Assembly: GCA_022393335.1 (NCBI GenBank)
Contig: JAJEKB010020545.1
Span: forward strand, 32,978-96,977
From: Macrotrachela quadricornifera
Taxonomy: Eukaryota > Rotifera > Eurotatoria > Philodinida > Philodinidae
Direction: 5' to 3'
Length of the DNA stretch: 64,000 nt
Shown: positions 10,785 through 22,038 of the stretch, in pieces
Position numbering within the stretch: the first letter of the stretch is position 1
How the letters are laid out: the number at the start of each line of letters is the position of its first letter
Notes under the pieces: model-generated
Told to the model about the DNA's origin: nothing
Databases searched by the model: none
What the model saw: the letters and a program-made list of their open reading frames with translations, nothing else
Translations under genes and position numbers: made by a program

Positions 10785-12824
10785 TATTTATAGTTATATA
10801 TTAATAGATTTTTAACTTTCTCGTATTAGGTGTAATGGTTAATAGTATCAAACATAGAAATAACGGAATGATATAAGACATTTGCCAATCAAAATAATGT
10901 ATAGCACTACTGCATTACTCTTTGATATCAAGTAAAAAAGCATTTCGTACTAAGGTAACAGGACATTAAATTATATTTTGCTAATAAGAATAAAAGCTTC
11001 TATTATCATTAAGAATGATAAAAATTATCTTGTATTTAACAGCAGTGCACTGTAGTGTAGTTGTGAGTGGTAGAATACAATGCAAAAATAGACCCCACAA
11101 GAATAACCGAGTGAGATATAATGCACACAGGTAGATATATAATTTTTATTTTTTCTGTTCTGTTACTTGTTGTTCTACACATTAATAAATAATACAACGC
11201 ATGTAACGACTTATTCTTCGAACACGATTCAAAATTAGATTTCATCACTTTTGTGTATTTTGTCCTATATGACAATTCTCTTATCTCTTGCTTTACTCTT
11301 AGAACATATGGTGCATATATTTGTCTGTCTTCAGTATATGACACAATAAGAGCATCTCTTCGATTGATGTATAAGAGGTGAATGAAAGAAAAACGGTAGA
11401 TGTTATACGTGAGGAGTATAGAGACGATTATTTGGCTTTGAAAATAAAGGTCACAGAGAAATAAATGAAATGTACGATTACCAATTGTTGTTAGAGCAAT
11501 ATCTGTCGTCGTCTTGTGCAGAAATGATTTTCTCTTCAGTATGATAAAATTGAATATTCTAGAAACATACACATCAGTGATTTTTTACATTTTTAAAAAT
11601 GTTTTAATTGAAAAACAAACATACATTCAAAGTTTGATCTATCAACTAGAAAATCAACAATAAATTGATACGTATTTCTATAGAAAACAAATTCGTTTTG
11701 ACGAACTAAACCGTTTTAGAAAGTACTGTAGCTTTCTTTCTCGTTCGTTTATATATGGTTTGATAGAACTTGAAAAATTGGTCATAATTATATATTTCCT
11801 ATATCAATTCGACCATTATTGGGCTGAACAAACGGCAAGAAGAGGTCAATTGATTACAAATATGATATAGCTAATGAAAAGTTTGCACTTTTCGGCAGAA
11901 ATCGTGCAAATTTAAGGACATTTATTTTGTTAAACTTTGTTAAAATATTATAGTCTATATCATTTGATTGGATTCAAAGCTAAAAAACATCTCAGAAAAT
12001 CGTATGTGACATAATGACTTGAATATCGCTTGTATTGTGAAACAAGAGATGGAAACAATTCTCTTATATCATTAGAATCGGCAGATCATAGGCTGCAAAA
12101 GTATCTAATAAATTTTATTTTATTGCTAAGGGAATCGAATCTTTTATTCATTTTGTAGCCAAATCAGGTAGACTGATAAAAAAAGTTGATAAGGTTCAAC
12201 GGTCTGTCACGCGAGCCAAAAAATTAAAGATAATAATACATCCAATCTTTAATTAAATATTATATATAGCTTTTAAGATTTTAGCATTAAAATGTAAACG
12301 AAGGGGGGGGCGGCGTAAAAGAGGATAAAACGATCCCTGTGGGATTTCCATCATGTTTGGCGCCAGAACTCTATTTCTATTGAAATTAAACAATTTAATT
12401 CCTCTATGTCATATATAGAATATATAATGACAGTATAGCACTTTTGATTATTAGAAACATGCAGATCTACTCTAGATTGTATACCAATCGATAAATTTTA
12501 TCAAGATCTATCGAATGATGATAAAATATCTAGAAAAATAAATGGGTATGGCAATTTATTGAGGCATACAATTCTCATTAATGTCAAAACTGCCCTTTTT
12601 CACCGATTTTTTATCGATTTCCTCTTGAATAGTCAGGCTTGTTATTTAAAAGGATAATATATTTAAAATCAGCAAAAAGAAATTGAGTCAATCTATCTAT
12701 ATTACAAATTAATCCATTGATTTTCATTTTTGTCGTCAGTAACCATTTAGTTGCTTTAAGATGACAGACAAAAGTGAAGTAGAATAGGAGTAGGAACCGA
12801 TAACAGAAAGTTGCTGCTTCTTCA
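10785..12824. other. Gene-free region containing a diverged repeat
   Basis: The 178-codon open frame at 11036-11572 (minus) has no recognisable motif and compositional features of chance frames, so I do not call it. Part of the region (about 11740-12110) is a diverged copy of a repeat described separately. A run of eight G occurs near 12303. Confidence 0.4.
11740..12110. repeat. Diverged relative of the 31.6-35.0 kb foldback element
   Basis: Segments here match the left half of the foldback element around 32043-32465 in the same order. Examples are 'tatatggtttgatagaact' against 'tgtatggttcgatagagcg', and 'acaagagatggaaacaa...catcattagaatcggcagat'-type sequence against 'acaagagatagaagcaa...ctcattagaatcgccagat'. 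The second arm is missing, so this is a truncated, older copy of the family. Confidence 0.55.
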
Positions 12825-13370
12825 TTAACTCTTTCAGGACCGACTTTTTTTCCTAATAAAAATCACTTCTGTCTATTAGTTTATCGAACCTGACTCAAAA
12901 TCTTTCCATGTAGAGATGGTCGTCGCATCTCAGAATCTGTCGCTGCTGCAATGGTATTCAAAAAAAAAAGTTTTTCTCTTCTGATAAGAAGAAAGCCAGT
13001 TTACAATTAGATCAATCGATGACTGATAAAACTTGCACTTCTTTTGTGTTACAGTAAACACATGTTTTACGTATTTTTTTGACAGACAAATGTATTCCAC
13101 CATTCGCCTGAAAAAGAAAAATCGAAGCCAGTTTCGTCCAGACTTCCAATCATACATAAGACAACATGTCAGAGGAAGAGAATGAAACTATGATTTTATG
13201 ATAAAATCATATGAAGAAAACCGAATGTCTAAGAAGATTATATACAGAATCAAGAAAAGATATGTATAATATGATAGTTGAAGTCCTTCATAACATGAAT
13301 GTAAACAAAATTTTTTTCCACTGGAAAAATAGGTGGTGTAATCCTTGTACCAGGGCCCTAAAAGGGTTAA
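12825..13370 (-). mobile_element. Short piggyBac-type remnant bounded by TTAA
   Basis: TTAA at 12825-12828 and 13367-13370 flanks termini that are imperfect inverted repeats ('ctctttcaggaccg' and the reverse complement of 'cagggccctaaaaggg'). This matches the piggyBac pattern of a TTAA duplication plus a CCCTTT-type end. On the minus strand, about 13020-13110 reads 'IRKTCVYCNTKEV', which resembles the start of the cysteine-rich C-terminal domain of piggyBac transposases; the frame is soon broken. At about 546 bp it is an internally deleted, non-autonomous copy. Confidence 0.5.
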
Positions 13371-13567
13371 TACATGGCCTCATAAACACAATTAGTGCGA
13401 CTTTTATGAACAGAAAGAAGCAGGTTACTATACACGGAGATTAAAGTAAATGTGTGAAACAATCAATAAAAGACCGTTAAGAATTAGATTGCATCCCATT
13501 ATCTCTCAGAGAGTTAGTTCGAATTCGGTTCATTTTCGTTCTTTTCATGCTGTTTTTAGAGAAAACT

Positions 13568-16500
13568 TCAAGCACGAGTTATTCTTTGTCGCCAACTAGT
13601 GATCGATTCTTTGAATCGTTTTGTATATGAAGTTGATGGTAAAACAAATATGATAAAGATGAAAGCTGACGGAATGAATGAGATAATATAACCAGAAAGG
13701 TATAACCAGGGTATTCGAGATGCTTTGACACATTCCGACAATAATGAAATGAGAAGACGAGGAAAAGACAGGATGACTAGTATGATAGGACTAACAATGA
13801 GTTGTTTGTGCTCATTGAACTGTGCAAATAATTGATATTCAAAGCTTTGTCGAGTGCGAACTGATGCACGCAGATGAGCTATTTTGAATACTATAAAAAG
13901 AGCAGAGAATAGATTTGCTGAGAAAGGAGTAACGAAATGAAATAGATGTATGGCTGTGTTGTATTTTTCGATTGACGCAGAGTAACGAAATACACACCAC
14001 ACGCGTTGTTCCTCATAATCATCGAATAAATCACGATAAACGAATTCATGACTAATCGAACCTAGAATAATAAATGGTAATAATAGAAGTGTCCATCGTG
14101 CAATACGCTTGCTTCTCTTCGTATTGAAATTGATTCCTTTGAATACTACAAATGCTCTTTCTATAGCTATACAAGCATTAAGCCAATTGTTCATGTACAC
14201 AAGAAGTTTGAGAATTGGTTCGATTATTATACATCCTCCGCGATGAATATGACGACTGATTGAATAATTAATGTGAGTGAATATTATAAACCAGAATTTG
14301 ATTGTCAACATACTAACAACGAGAGCAGAAATAATTGATGATAATAGAAGATATAGTTCACATCCTATTTTACGAGAATTTCGCTGATAAAATACCAAAA
14401 AAGCGAAAAAACTATTCAATAATCCAATTATAAAAATAATCATAATAAGACTTGCACTTAATTTGATTACAAATGATTGTTCATTCATTGTTATATTCGG
14501 TCGAATGCTATAACGTAATATATCATCTAATGTTAATCCAATACCTTTAGCATAAAATTGACATCGATCACCAAAGAAACAATCGATACATACACATAGA
14601 ATACTGACAAGACATACCGATCCATCTTGTAAACATGTTCCACCATTTTCACAATAAACATTTTCTTGACATACAAAATTTCGACTATGATCGAATAGAA
14701 AACAGTTGCTGTGATGATCTACTGTACACAAGCACATGTAAAATTCGTCGAAAAAACATTGTAAATCAAAATTACGTTGACATGGAATATGATAGGCTTT
14801 CAATCGATGAATTCGTGGTCCTGCAAGTAATTCAAACGTCAATAATTCGTGAATTGAAGGGCATCGTTGCGATAGACTAATGGATGTCGATATATTTGAT
14901 ACTTGGAAATGCTGAAGAACAGCCAGATAATAATGTCTATCAATTTTAAGAAAAATCAAATTGAATAAATGCTGTGAGTACAATGTTACACTATTCTGGA
15001 ACATCGACACTTTCTGGAGTATGACTAGTCTGGGAATTAGTTCTATACTGCTGATTGTATCATAAATGTAAGCGAACATGTATGACGAAACTTGAATGTT
15101 TTGATAGAAAATTTTGATTTGATATTTAACTATTTCACATCGGTTTCCTGAAAACTTTTCAGAACAAAGACAAATATAACTATTGTCAATCATTCTTTGA
15201 TCAAGTACAATACATTTACCATTATTTTCACAAAAATTTTCTGGACATGCTTCTTTTAGAAGACAACGAGATCCAAATTTATGAAGAGAACAAACACATA
15301 TAGCTTGTTTTTGAATGGAACCAATACAAATTGAATTAGCCGAGCACATACTACAATTGATTGGAATTTGGCATTGTGTACCAGACCAACCAGAATAACA
15401 TCGACAAAAAAATTGTTCTTTATTTAAATATTTTGTACATGTACCTTGGTAACATTTACGATTACAATGATTAGATTTCAAAGTTCGATATATGGGAAGA
15501 GTTAAAAAAGTAGCAAGTCGATTGACTGGTAGGAAAATAAATGGAATTGTTAAATGCCAACTTGCGAAATATATCAATGAACGTTTATCAAATGCATCAA
15601 TATGAATACTATATTTTTTTGAAATATTCTTTGGACGATTTGAGTACAATAAATAAATATTAATAGGTTTACCACAATGAAGTTTTGGTACGTAAATGAA
15701 TTGTTGATATGAATGAATTTCTCGTCGGTCATCATCATCATCATCTTCGATCAAAGTAACTACAATAGCATAAACAATTGGTTGAACAGCGGTTGCTAAT
15801 GTTAGAGTCAAACTAACACGTTGATTCTGATACTGACAACGATCACCATAATAATTTGGTGGACAAAAACAAACATTACTATAATTGTCAAGTCCAAACG
15901 ATAAATGAGCATAGAAACCGTAATTACAAAACTTAGATCGTGGAAAATTATCAAATGAAGATATCATATTTTCTTCGTTTAACTCATTTTTGTTGCCATT
16001 AACCCGAATCAATGGAAACAATGGATAGATTAATGCAGTTTCTAATGAAAAAGTTGTTCTTGATCTGGCACCGATTTGACATAAGATGTATTGTACATCA
16101 GTAAGAATATCAGAATCCCACTCATCACATAGATATGACCGATTATCACAAAATACTTCATCATCACCTAATGGACAATCATCATTTTCATCACATAATA
16201 TTTCTTGTTCCACACATATTGTACTATTCCAACATCGAAATCTGTAAGTTCGAAAGGAATTATCATTGATATGACAATATTGTAATTCATCGGATGCTCC
16301 AAGACAATTGATTATTGTATCATCAATTTTTGTGGATGGTAAACATTCAACTATATGTTTATTCGGTATAACACAAGGAAAAGAATGTGTTGGACATATA
16401 GATCGCGTGCAATTCTCTTCATCTTTTCCATCAACACAATTCCAAAAGCCGTTACATCGTGTATAAATGTTATTACATGGCCAAAGTTCACAATCAGTTT

Positions 16501-18094
16501 CATCTGAATGATATTGTCCATCGATTATCATTGAAGATAGATGTATTATTCTATCACATATCTCAAGAAATAAAATTGTAGTTTCATTTTTTTGTGGTAC
16601 AGGACAAATATCGTTTGAGTATAAAGGTGATCGACATTGAGTCTCATTTGAACATCGAAATCGGTATGATTTGTTCAATGAACAACTCAAATCGAATGCT
16701 TCTTCATCATTGTTCAAAGGACAATCCATAATATTATCAACGAGTCGACGTTTTGGAATTACTTTGGAGGAATTTTGACAGGAATATAATGATGAATGTT
16801 GAATTTCTTCTATGTTTTGATAATGTTTAGTGATGCAACCATTAAAATAAGGTTTGATTAAATCAATCATTGTCTTCCATTCATACACTTCAATATTTGA
16901 TCCAAGTCCTGTTTCATTAGCAAATCGACAAGTTAAATTTCCAAGATGAAATGTTGGAATAAGAAAGTCACATAAATGTACATCATAACATATGTATTCA
17001 GGTTTGAGAGCCAGTACGGTATTAATATAAGAGATTTCTTCAAGATCGTATAAAAAATATACGTGACCTAAAAGTATAGGTATTCTTGGAAATTGCATTG
17101 GATATTTACAATTTTGAAGTTGAGTAATAATCTTAGAAGATTCTAAAATCTCTTCACACGATACATTCTCTATGTGATCCATAATCTTGGTAAGACAAAC
17201 TATGGCAATCAAACAATCATATGAGAGATTTCCTCGAATACTAATTGATTCAGCTAATAAGAGATGTCTTCCATTATAACATTTATAAAAATCTTCTACA
17301 CATTCTCCATTTCCACACGAAAATTTACCTTGACCTGGTCGACATGTATTCTCTTGACAAGCGAATATATTAAATTCGGCATCTAAATCTGAACAATCAT
17401 ATGGAGCTAATATATCAGATTGATCAAGACATTCTGCTTCACCAGATTCGTCATTATAAAAGAAATTTGGAATACATAATCCATTGTGACATTGATATTC
17501 ATTTTCATTACATTGATTATATTCTAGATCTGAACATTGAATTTCATCAATACCATTATTAAGACAATCGATACGACCATCACATATTTCACGCCAATCT
17601 AAACACATTAATGGACCACCACGATCACATTCTATCAGAATATAACATGTTTGATAGATTATATCATTAGTAATAGGAGATTCTTGTTCAACATTCAATT
17701 CAAATGAATATTGACATCGAATTCCAAACCATGGTGGTGTACAATTGAAAAATTGCTCATTTGATAGGGGAAATTGATTTGGTTCATTGATATAATTTTC
17801 ATATTCTTCTGCAAGATCAATTGAAGATGACCATAGAAGTATTTCATGTGCAGTGATATTCAATTGATATAATTGATAAAAAGTAAAATTTTGATGATAT
17901 GGATTGAATATATCTTCCATTATCAAATTTTTATTGTCAACTAGACGAATACAATATTTAACTAGGTCTGGAGTAGGTGAATCATTTGAATAATAATATA
18001 AACAATCAAACTGAAAATGATCTCTATCATACAAAATAAAATATACTTTGTCGAACATTAATAATAAAAACATTACATTTATTAGACCAAACAT
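13568..18094 (-). CDS. LDLa/EGF-repeat seven-transmembrane receptor, 1508 aa, intronless
   Basis: A single uninterrupted frame. Residues 1-20 are a signal peptide. About residues 145-650 hold LDL-receptor class A-like modules with the acidic calcium cage, for example 'CDGRIDCLNNGIDEIQC', 'CNGFWNCVDGKDEENC' and 'CDENDDCPLGDDEVFC'. EGF-like modules follow (about 723-753, several at about 880-1000, and one at about 1150-1190), each ending in the 'GxxGxxC' type pattern such as 'CYSGWSGTQC'. Residues about 1206-1508 form seven membrane helices of rhodopsin-like type; 'NACIAIERAF' at the end of TM3 carries ERA in place of DRY, and there is a short basic tail. The predicted role is a cell-surface receptor with a large ligand-binding ectodomain coupling to G proteins. 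The ligand is unknown. Absence of introns over 4.5 kb is unusual beside the intron-rich neighbours. An acidic run DDDDDD lies near residue 785. Confidence 0.9.
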   Translation of the reverse strand: MFGLINVMFLLLMFDKVYFILYDRDHFQFDCLYYYSNDSPTPDLVKYCIRLVDNKNLIMEDIFNPYHQNFTFYQLYQLNITAHEILLWSSSIDLAEEYENYINEPNQFPLSNEQFFNCTPPWFGIRCQYSFELNVEQESPITNDIIYQTCYILIECDRGGPLMCLDWREICDGRIDCLNNGIDEIQCSDLEYNQCNENEYQCHNGLCIPNFFYNDESGEAECLDQSDILAPYDCSDLDAEFNIFACQENTCRPGQGKFSCGNGECVEDFYKCYNGRHLLLAESISIRGNLSYDCLIAIVCLTKIMDHIENVSCEEILESSKIITQLQNCKYPMQFPRIPILLGHVYFLYDLEEISYINTVLALKPEYICYDVHLCDFLIPTFHLGNLTCRFANETGLGSNIEVYEWKTMIDLIKPYFNGCITKHYQNIEEIQHSSLYSCQNSSKVIPKRRLVDNIMDCPLNNDEEAFDLSCSLNKSYRFRCSNETQCRSPLYSNDICPVPQKNETTILFLEICDRIIHLSSMIIDGQYHSDETDCELWPCNNIYTRCNGFWNCVDGKDEENCTRSICPTHSFPCVIPNKHIVECLPSTKIDDTIINCLGASDELQYCHINDNSFRTYRFRCWNSTICVEQEILCDENDDCPLGDDEVFCDNRSYLCDEWDSDILTDVQYILCQIGARSRTTFSLETALIYPLFPLIRVNGNKNELNEENMISSFDNFPRSKFCNYGFYAHLSFGLDNYSNVCFCPPNYYGDRCQYQNQRVSLTLTLATAVQPIVYAIVVTLIEDDDDDDRREIHSYQQFIYVPKLHCGKPINIYLLYSNRPKNISKKYSIHIDAFDKRSLIYFASWHLTIPFIFLPVNRLATFLTLPIYRTLKSNHCNRKCYQGTCTKYLNKEQFFCRCYSGWSGTQCQIPINCSMCSANSICIGSIQKQAICVCSLHKFGSRCLLKEACPENFCENNGKCIVLDQRMIDNSYICLCSEKFSGNRCEIVKYQIKIFYQNIQVSSYMFAYIYDTISSIELIPRLVILQKVSMFQNSVTLYSQHLFNLIFLKIDRHYYLAVLQHFQVSNISTSISLSQRCPSIHELLTFELLAGPRIHRLKAYHIPCQRNFDLQCFFDEFYMCLCTVDHHSNCFLFDHSRNFVCQENVYCENGGTCLQDGSVCLVSILCVCIDCFFGDRCQFYAKGIGLTLDDILRYSIRPNITMNEQSFVIKLSASLIMIIFIIGLLNSFFAFLVFYQRNSRKIGCELYLLLSSIISALVVSMLTIKFWFIIFTHINYSISRHIHRGGCIIIEPILKLLVYMNNWLNACIAIERAFVVFKGINFNTKRSKRIARWTLLLLPFIILGSISHEFVYRDLFDDYEEQRVWCVFRYSASIEKYNTAIHLFHFVTPFSANLFSALFIVFKIAHLRASVRTRQSFEYQLFAQFNEHKQLIVSPIILVILSFPRLLISLLSECVKASRIPWLYLSGYIISFIPSAFIFIIFVLPSTSYTKRFKESITSWRQRITRA

Positions 18095-18694
18095 GATAAA
18101 AATCTAATATTTTTTTCTATGATAGGATTAAGAGTTTATAGATACACATCTCACTTTAATTTTTAACAATTGTATTATTGTGTTGAAAATGTTTAACTTA
18201 GCCTGTGATCTTTTCAGTGTTCTATTTGAAAAAGACGTGATATATTTTAGCGCAGAAAAAAATCCTGTTGTGTTCTTCTGCAAATGATCTTGTTCATAAA
18301 AAGAAAAATGATACATGTTTAGTTGATTTTGTTATCATTTCAAATATTGATTTTTAATTCTCTAGTTCCTTTTTCTAACAGCTTGTTTTACAATTACGCT
18401 ATGTCATGAAAGAAAAAATTATTCTCTATTCAACAATAATATTATTAGTATTCAAATGTCGCATATTTTCTACAATAAATTATCATCAAGTATTCTCATT
18501 CTTAAAAAAACCAATATCATTTCTTTTGTAAAAAAAAAGTAAAAGATCAATATGACAGACTATGTATTCAAGATTAATCAAAACAATAGATTATTTTATT
18601 ATGGATTATAAAAATTTCAAATAATTTCAATTAATCAAAATGGTAACATCTTTAAAAATAAACGTAAATAAAGTTCATGATATCGAAAAGAAAA
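18095..18694. other. Intergenic, no gene seen
   Basis: AT-rich spacer between the receptor and the small secreted protein gene. Confidence 0.4.
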
Positions 18695-19044
18695 TTAACA
18701 TCGTTTGACGACATGGCCATAACAATATAGTTGCTTGACATATCCAACTTTTCCACTAGGTAGATGAACTTTATACCATTTGATGCTCTCGCCAGCATGA
18801 TTCTCAATTGCAAAACAATCGCATGGATATGTCGTTTCGCTTTCTACATTACCGACTCTTGTGCAAGCTTTTGATGGACACTTAAATACAGCAGCCCATT
18901 GCTGACACAAGACACTAGCACCCTATTTAGATTCATAGAAGCATCTTTTTAATATCGACATATTTAACAATAACAAAATCCTACCTGACACAAAGCCAAA
19001 GTTATTAATAATAATAAGAGACTGTATATGAAAAAGCAACGCAT
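18695..19044 (-). CDS. Small secreted cysteine-rich protein (95 aa), two exons, SH3b-like fold possible
   Basis: Exon 1 (18985-19044) encodes exactly a 20-residue signal peptide ('MRCFFIYSLLLLLITLALCQ'). A 62-bp intron with GT-AG ends follows, then exon 2 (18695-18922) encodes 75 residues and a TAA stop. The mature part has eight cysteines and a middle section 'CTRVGNVESETTYPCDCF...WYKVHLPSGKVGYV', which resembles bacterial-type SH3 (SH3b) modules where 'W-x-KV-x(3-6)-G-x-x-GYV' closes the barrel. It is too short for an enzyme; an extracellular binding or defence-type protein is a guess. The joined frame, the signal-peptide exon and the splice sites make the gene itself convincing. Confidence 0.75.
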
Positions 19045-19241
19045 TTACGTTTTTAATGTAGTAACAGATACTTACTTGTTTTTTTTTGGAAATATCTAAC
19101 ATTATCATGAGACAGCTTTTATATAATGTTTATAGCTAAAGAAATAACATAAGAAAAAAAAGTAAAGAGAAAAAAAGAATAGAAAAAAAAGGAAAAAGGA
19201 AAAGAAAGAAAAAAAACAGCTGTTATATGATCGTCTTTGTC

Positions 19242-20528
19242 AGTGGTAGGCCACTAGGAGGCAATTAGTGGCAATTGCCACACCTGAAACAATATTTACA
19301 GCACTTATATGATAACCAAAATAAGCTCGAAAATAGAGCTTCCGATAGAAATCTAAAACTAAATGTATTTGTGCATTGCTTTCCCCACCAAAGTGTATCA
19401 AGTCTACTAAAACCATTTTTTTAATTCATAAATTGAAATAATACTCATATCTATTTCTTTAATAAAAACTATCAGTTAACGGTATCTCGCAAAGAACCAA
19501 GTCAGTGGCTACTCAAAGAAATAAAAGCAGGAGAAAGATATTTCTGACAAAGAGAGAATGGTGTAGTCTAGCACAAAAACACTCTAACACAAGCATAATT
19601 GGATGATATAGCGTAAATTATTTCTTATAATTAGAAATTATGAAAAAATCCTATCGTCTTCTATTATCTTTTAGATTAGAGAGAAACTTTTGAGAATAGT
19701 TCGTGAACTGATGGGTTAACTCAAAAATACATTCAATTAGTAAAAAATATAAATTAGAGTTTTGCATCCAGGAGGATTTTGAAACCGACAAGTCCTCTTT
19801 TAAAATGGATAGTTTGGGAAGCTCCTCTGTATCGTTAATTAGGTGTATGTGAACAACATATACACCGAAATAGCTGTACTTGATGGCGCACTTATCAGAT
19901 TTCAAAACTCGAATCATAGAAACATACTATCCGAATTTTCTCAAAAGTAGAAAAGTTCGTTAGAAACTGTCTCGAAATTCTATGAAAGTACATCAAGAAT
20001 TTTCTCCAAAAAATAGAGAAAACTGAACATAAGTGCTTCCAAAAAATTGAGGAATCTGATAGTTTTCTTCAAAAATTAAAGAAAGTTCAGAGAGATTTCT
20101 CACATTTCGGAGGAAACTGATCAAATTTCTTAAAAGCAGGCGAGAATAGTCTCTTTGAGTTTCCTTCTGCTTGATTCATGCCTGAAATACACGATTAGTA
20201 CATATGCAGTTTAACCATTAGCGAGTAGACATAACAAACATAAATACGTACAGTTTTTAGCGCTAACGAACAGAATGTAGACTTTTTCAGTATAATGTAA
20301 AATAGAGTGTAAATAGGAATTATCAGATGTTCTGTACATTTTACTTCTGATCGGTACACCTGCTGTTGGAAACCCTGTTTTGAAATGTTGCCAAGAAAAA
20401 TGAAAGCATTTAAGAAATACAAATTCGTTGTGAGGTATTTTTTAAGATTAAATACAAAGCTCTTTTCATAATAATGAGCTACTATAATTTATTCCCACAC
20501 CTCAATTTACGACGATGGCCCGCCACTG
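19242..20528. mobile_element. Non-autonomous hAT-type element, 1,287 bp
   Basis: The ends are 'cagtggtaggccacta' (left) and 'gatggcccgccactg' (right), the CAGTGG...CCACTG terminus common in hAT transposons. They are flanked by 8-bp direct repeats differing at one base: gtctttgt (19234-19241) and atctttgt (20529-20536). The left end also contains the small palindrome 'gtggcaattgccac'. No transposase domain is visible; the open frames at 19651-19917 and 20195-20422 are not recognised. A homopurine tract precedes it at about 19139-19218. Confidence 0.75.
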
Positions 20529-20718
20529 ATCTTTGTATGGTTAAATATTCAATTAGTAACATTCTCGTGACTGAAAAGACGAATATATAACGACGCCATT
20601 AACTTGGCTTTATCAGCGGAAATAAAAAATGATGTATTTAATGTGTAGAATATATCAACCATTTTTAAACGAAGATAAGAAATTTTATCATCTTTCCGAT
20701 TATAATTATATATTCGAA

Positions 20719-20897
20719 CAGCACCTGCGCGAGCGCGGGGGGGGGGGGGGTTAGGCGGGGCGTGCACCCCTCCCAAAATCAAAATTTTTCAGCAAAAGAA
20801 AATTTTGTCGAATTTTTACGTTTTTTTTAGGGATTTCTGTTGCAAATATCGCGGTGCACCTTCTCCGCCCAAAGTCTAACCCGTCGCGCGAGTCCTG
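20719..20897. mobile_element. GC-rich hAT-type MITE, 179 bp, with a G14 tract
   Basis: Imperfect inverted ends (left 'cagcacctgcgcgagcgcgg', right 'ccgtcgcgcgagtcctg') are flanked by 8-bp direct repeats with one mismatch: tattcgaa (20711-20718) and tattcgca (20898-20905). The inverted block with 'gtgcacc'/'ggtgcac' extends inward on both sides. Fourteen consecutive G at 20737-20750 stand out from the AT-rich surroundings and are likely polymorphic or misassembled. Confidence 0.7.
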
Positions 20898-21110
20898 TAT
20901 TCGCATATTCATTCTTGAAATACTTGAATCAATTAGTCATTGTTACACGAAAGATCATTGTTACCATAAGTAGAATATGTCATTTGCATTTAAGAAAATT
21001 TGTGCTTAATTGATCTAATTTCTATGTAATATACATTTGACTAACATTACTCTTCTATTATCCTTTGATTGCTCTCTTAAGCATTTATATTTTCTGACCA
21101 TCCAGCATTC

Positions 21111-21766
21111 TTAACCCTTAAAAGCCTAATGTCTATTCCAGTGGACAACGTATTAATCGATACAGAACAATGTATTCAAATCTTTCCAACGAAAGCTACT
21201 GTTTTTCGAGACGAAGACAGTCACTCTAAAAGTAATGTGGGAAAAAACTATGCTAAAACAGCTGCCAAACATCCAAACATGGTTTTTAGAATATGTAATT
21301 TTTCAAGTATCATAGGGTATTCGGATGTTTCTGTCTTCAGATATATACAATATGCATTTTGAGCACTCTCATTAGAAATTGTTGTAAGCCATAATATAAA
21401 ACAACTTTGCACATTTTCAACTCTTCCAGTAATGCATTCTGAAATTCTAAAAATATGCCGTTTTACAAGTGTTTTTGGCCATTGTAGCCAAGGTTATTAT
21501 GAATTTTTAGCTCACCAGATAATGTGAGATATATTAAAAGGACATTGGAATGAATTTATAATTATTCTGAACCATATTAGAAACAACTGTAGCCGAAAAA
21601 TTGAGAAGTTCATACTCTACCCAGGTGGTCTGGGTGGAAAAAGTTTTTTTATTACATCCAACATTTTTAACTAGTATATGAGCATGTTGAAGATCCAGAA
21701 GCTCGATTTACATGGTTAGTTCTTCCTCAACTACTAAAAAATCTCTCTTCGGTTTTTAAGAGTTAA
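21111..21766. mobile_element. Putative TTAA-bounded (piggyBac-like) element, 656 bp
   Basis: TTAA occurs at 21111-21114 and 21763-21766, with matching inverted ends: 'ttaacccttaaaagcc' on the left and the reverse complement of 'ggtttttaagagttaa' on the right. A 77-codon open frame (21129-21362, plus) starts just inside the left end and has no recognisable domain. The TIR is shorter than in the element at 12825-13370, and TTAA is common in AT-rich DNA, so this call is tentative. Confidence 0.4.
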
Positions 21767-21776
21767 ATGCGAGGGC

Positions 21777-22038
21777 GTACCGGGACTTATTTTTTTGAGA
21801 TTTATTTCTTCTGCGGGACTCATTGGGATTTATTTATTTGCTAAGGATTTATTGAGACTATATAGCTGTATTAGTATTTCAGCGCACCCTCAATCTTGCC
21901 CCCCATCCCCCGCATTCGCCCCCACCCACATTTAGTTTTTGCCCTCACCCTCAATAAGAGTTATACGGAATTTATCTTAAGATGCATGGGGATTTATTAA
22001 AAAATGCGAATAAATCCCAAAAAAATAGATCCCGGTAC
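21777..22038. mobile_element. Small TIR element (about 262 bp) with C-rich core
   Basis: The ends are inverted repeats of about 30 bp with a few mismatches: left 'gtaccgggacttattttttt', right 'aaaaaaatagatcccggtac'. The core contains a C-rich stretch (about 21895-21930) that contrasts with the AT-rich ends. There is no coding potential, and I could not define a target duplication, so the superfamily is open. Confidence 0.6.

Noticed and set aside
11036..11572. 178-codon open frame on the minus strand
   Set aside because: No motif, no domain-like hydrophobic pattern, no splice context, and it lies in repeat-bearing AT-rich DNA. I treat it as a chance frame.
14635..14880. Plus-strand frame inside the receptor gene
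   Set aside because: Shadow of the long minus-strand coding frame.
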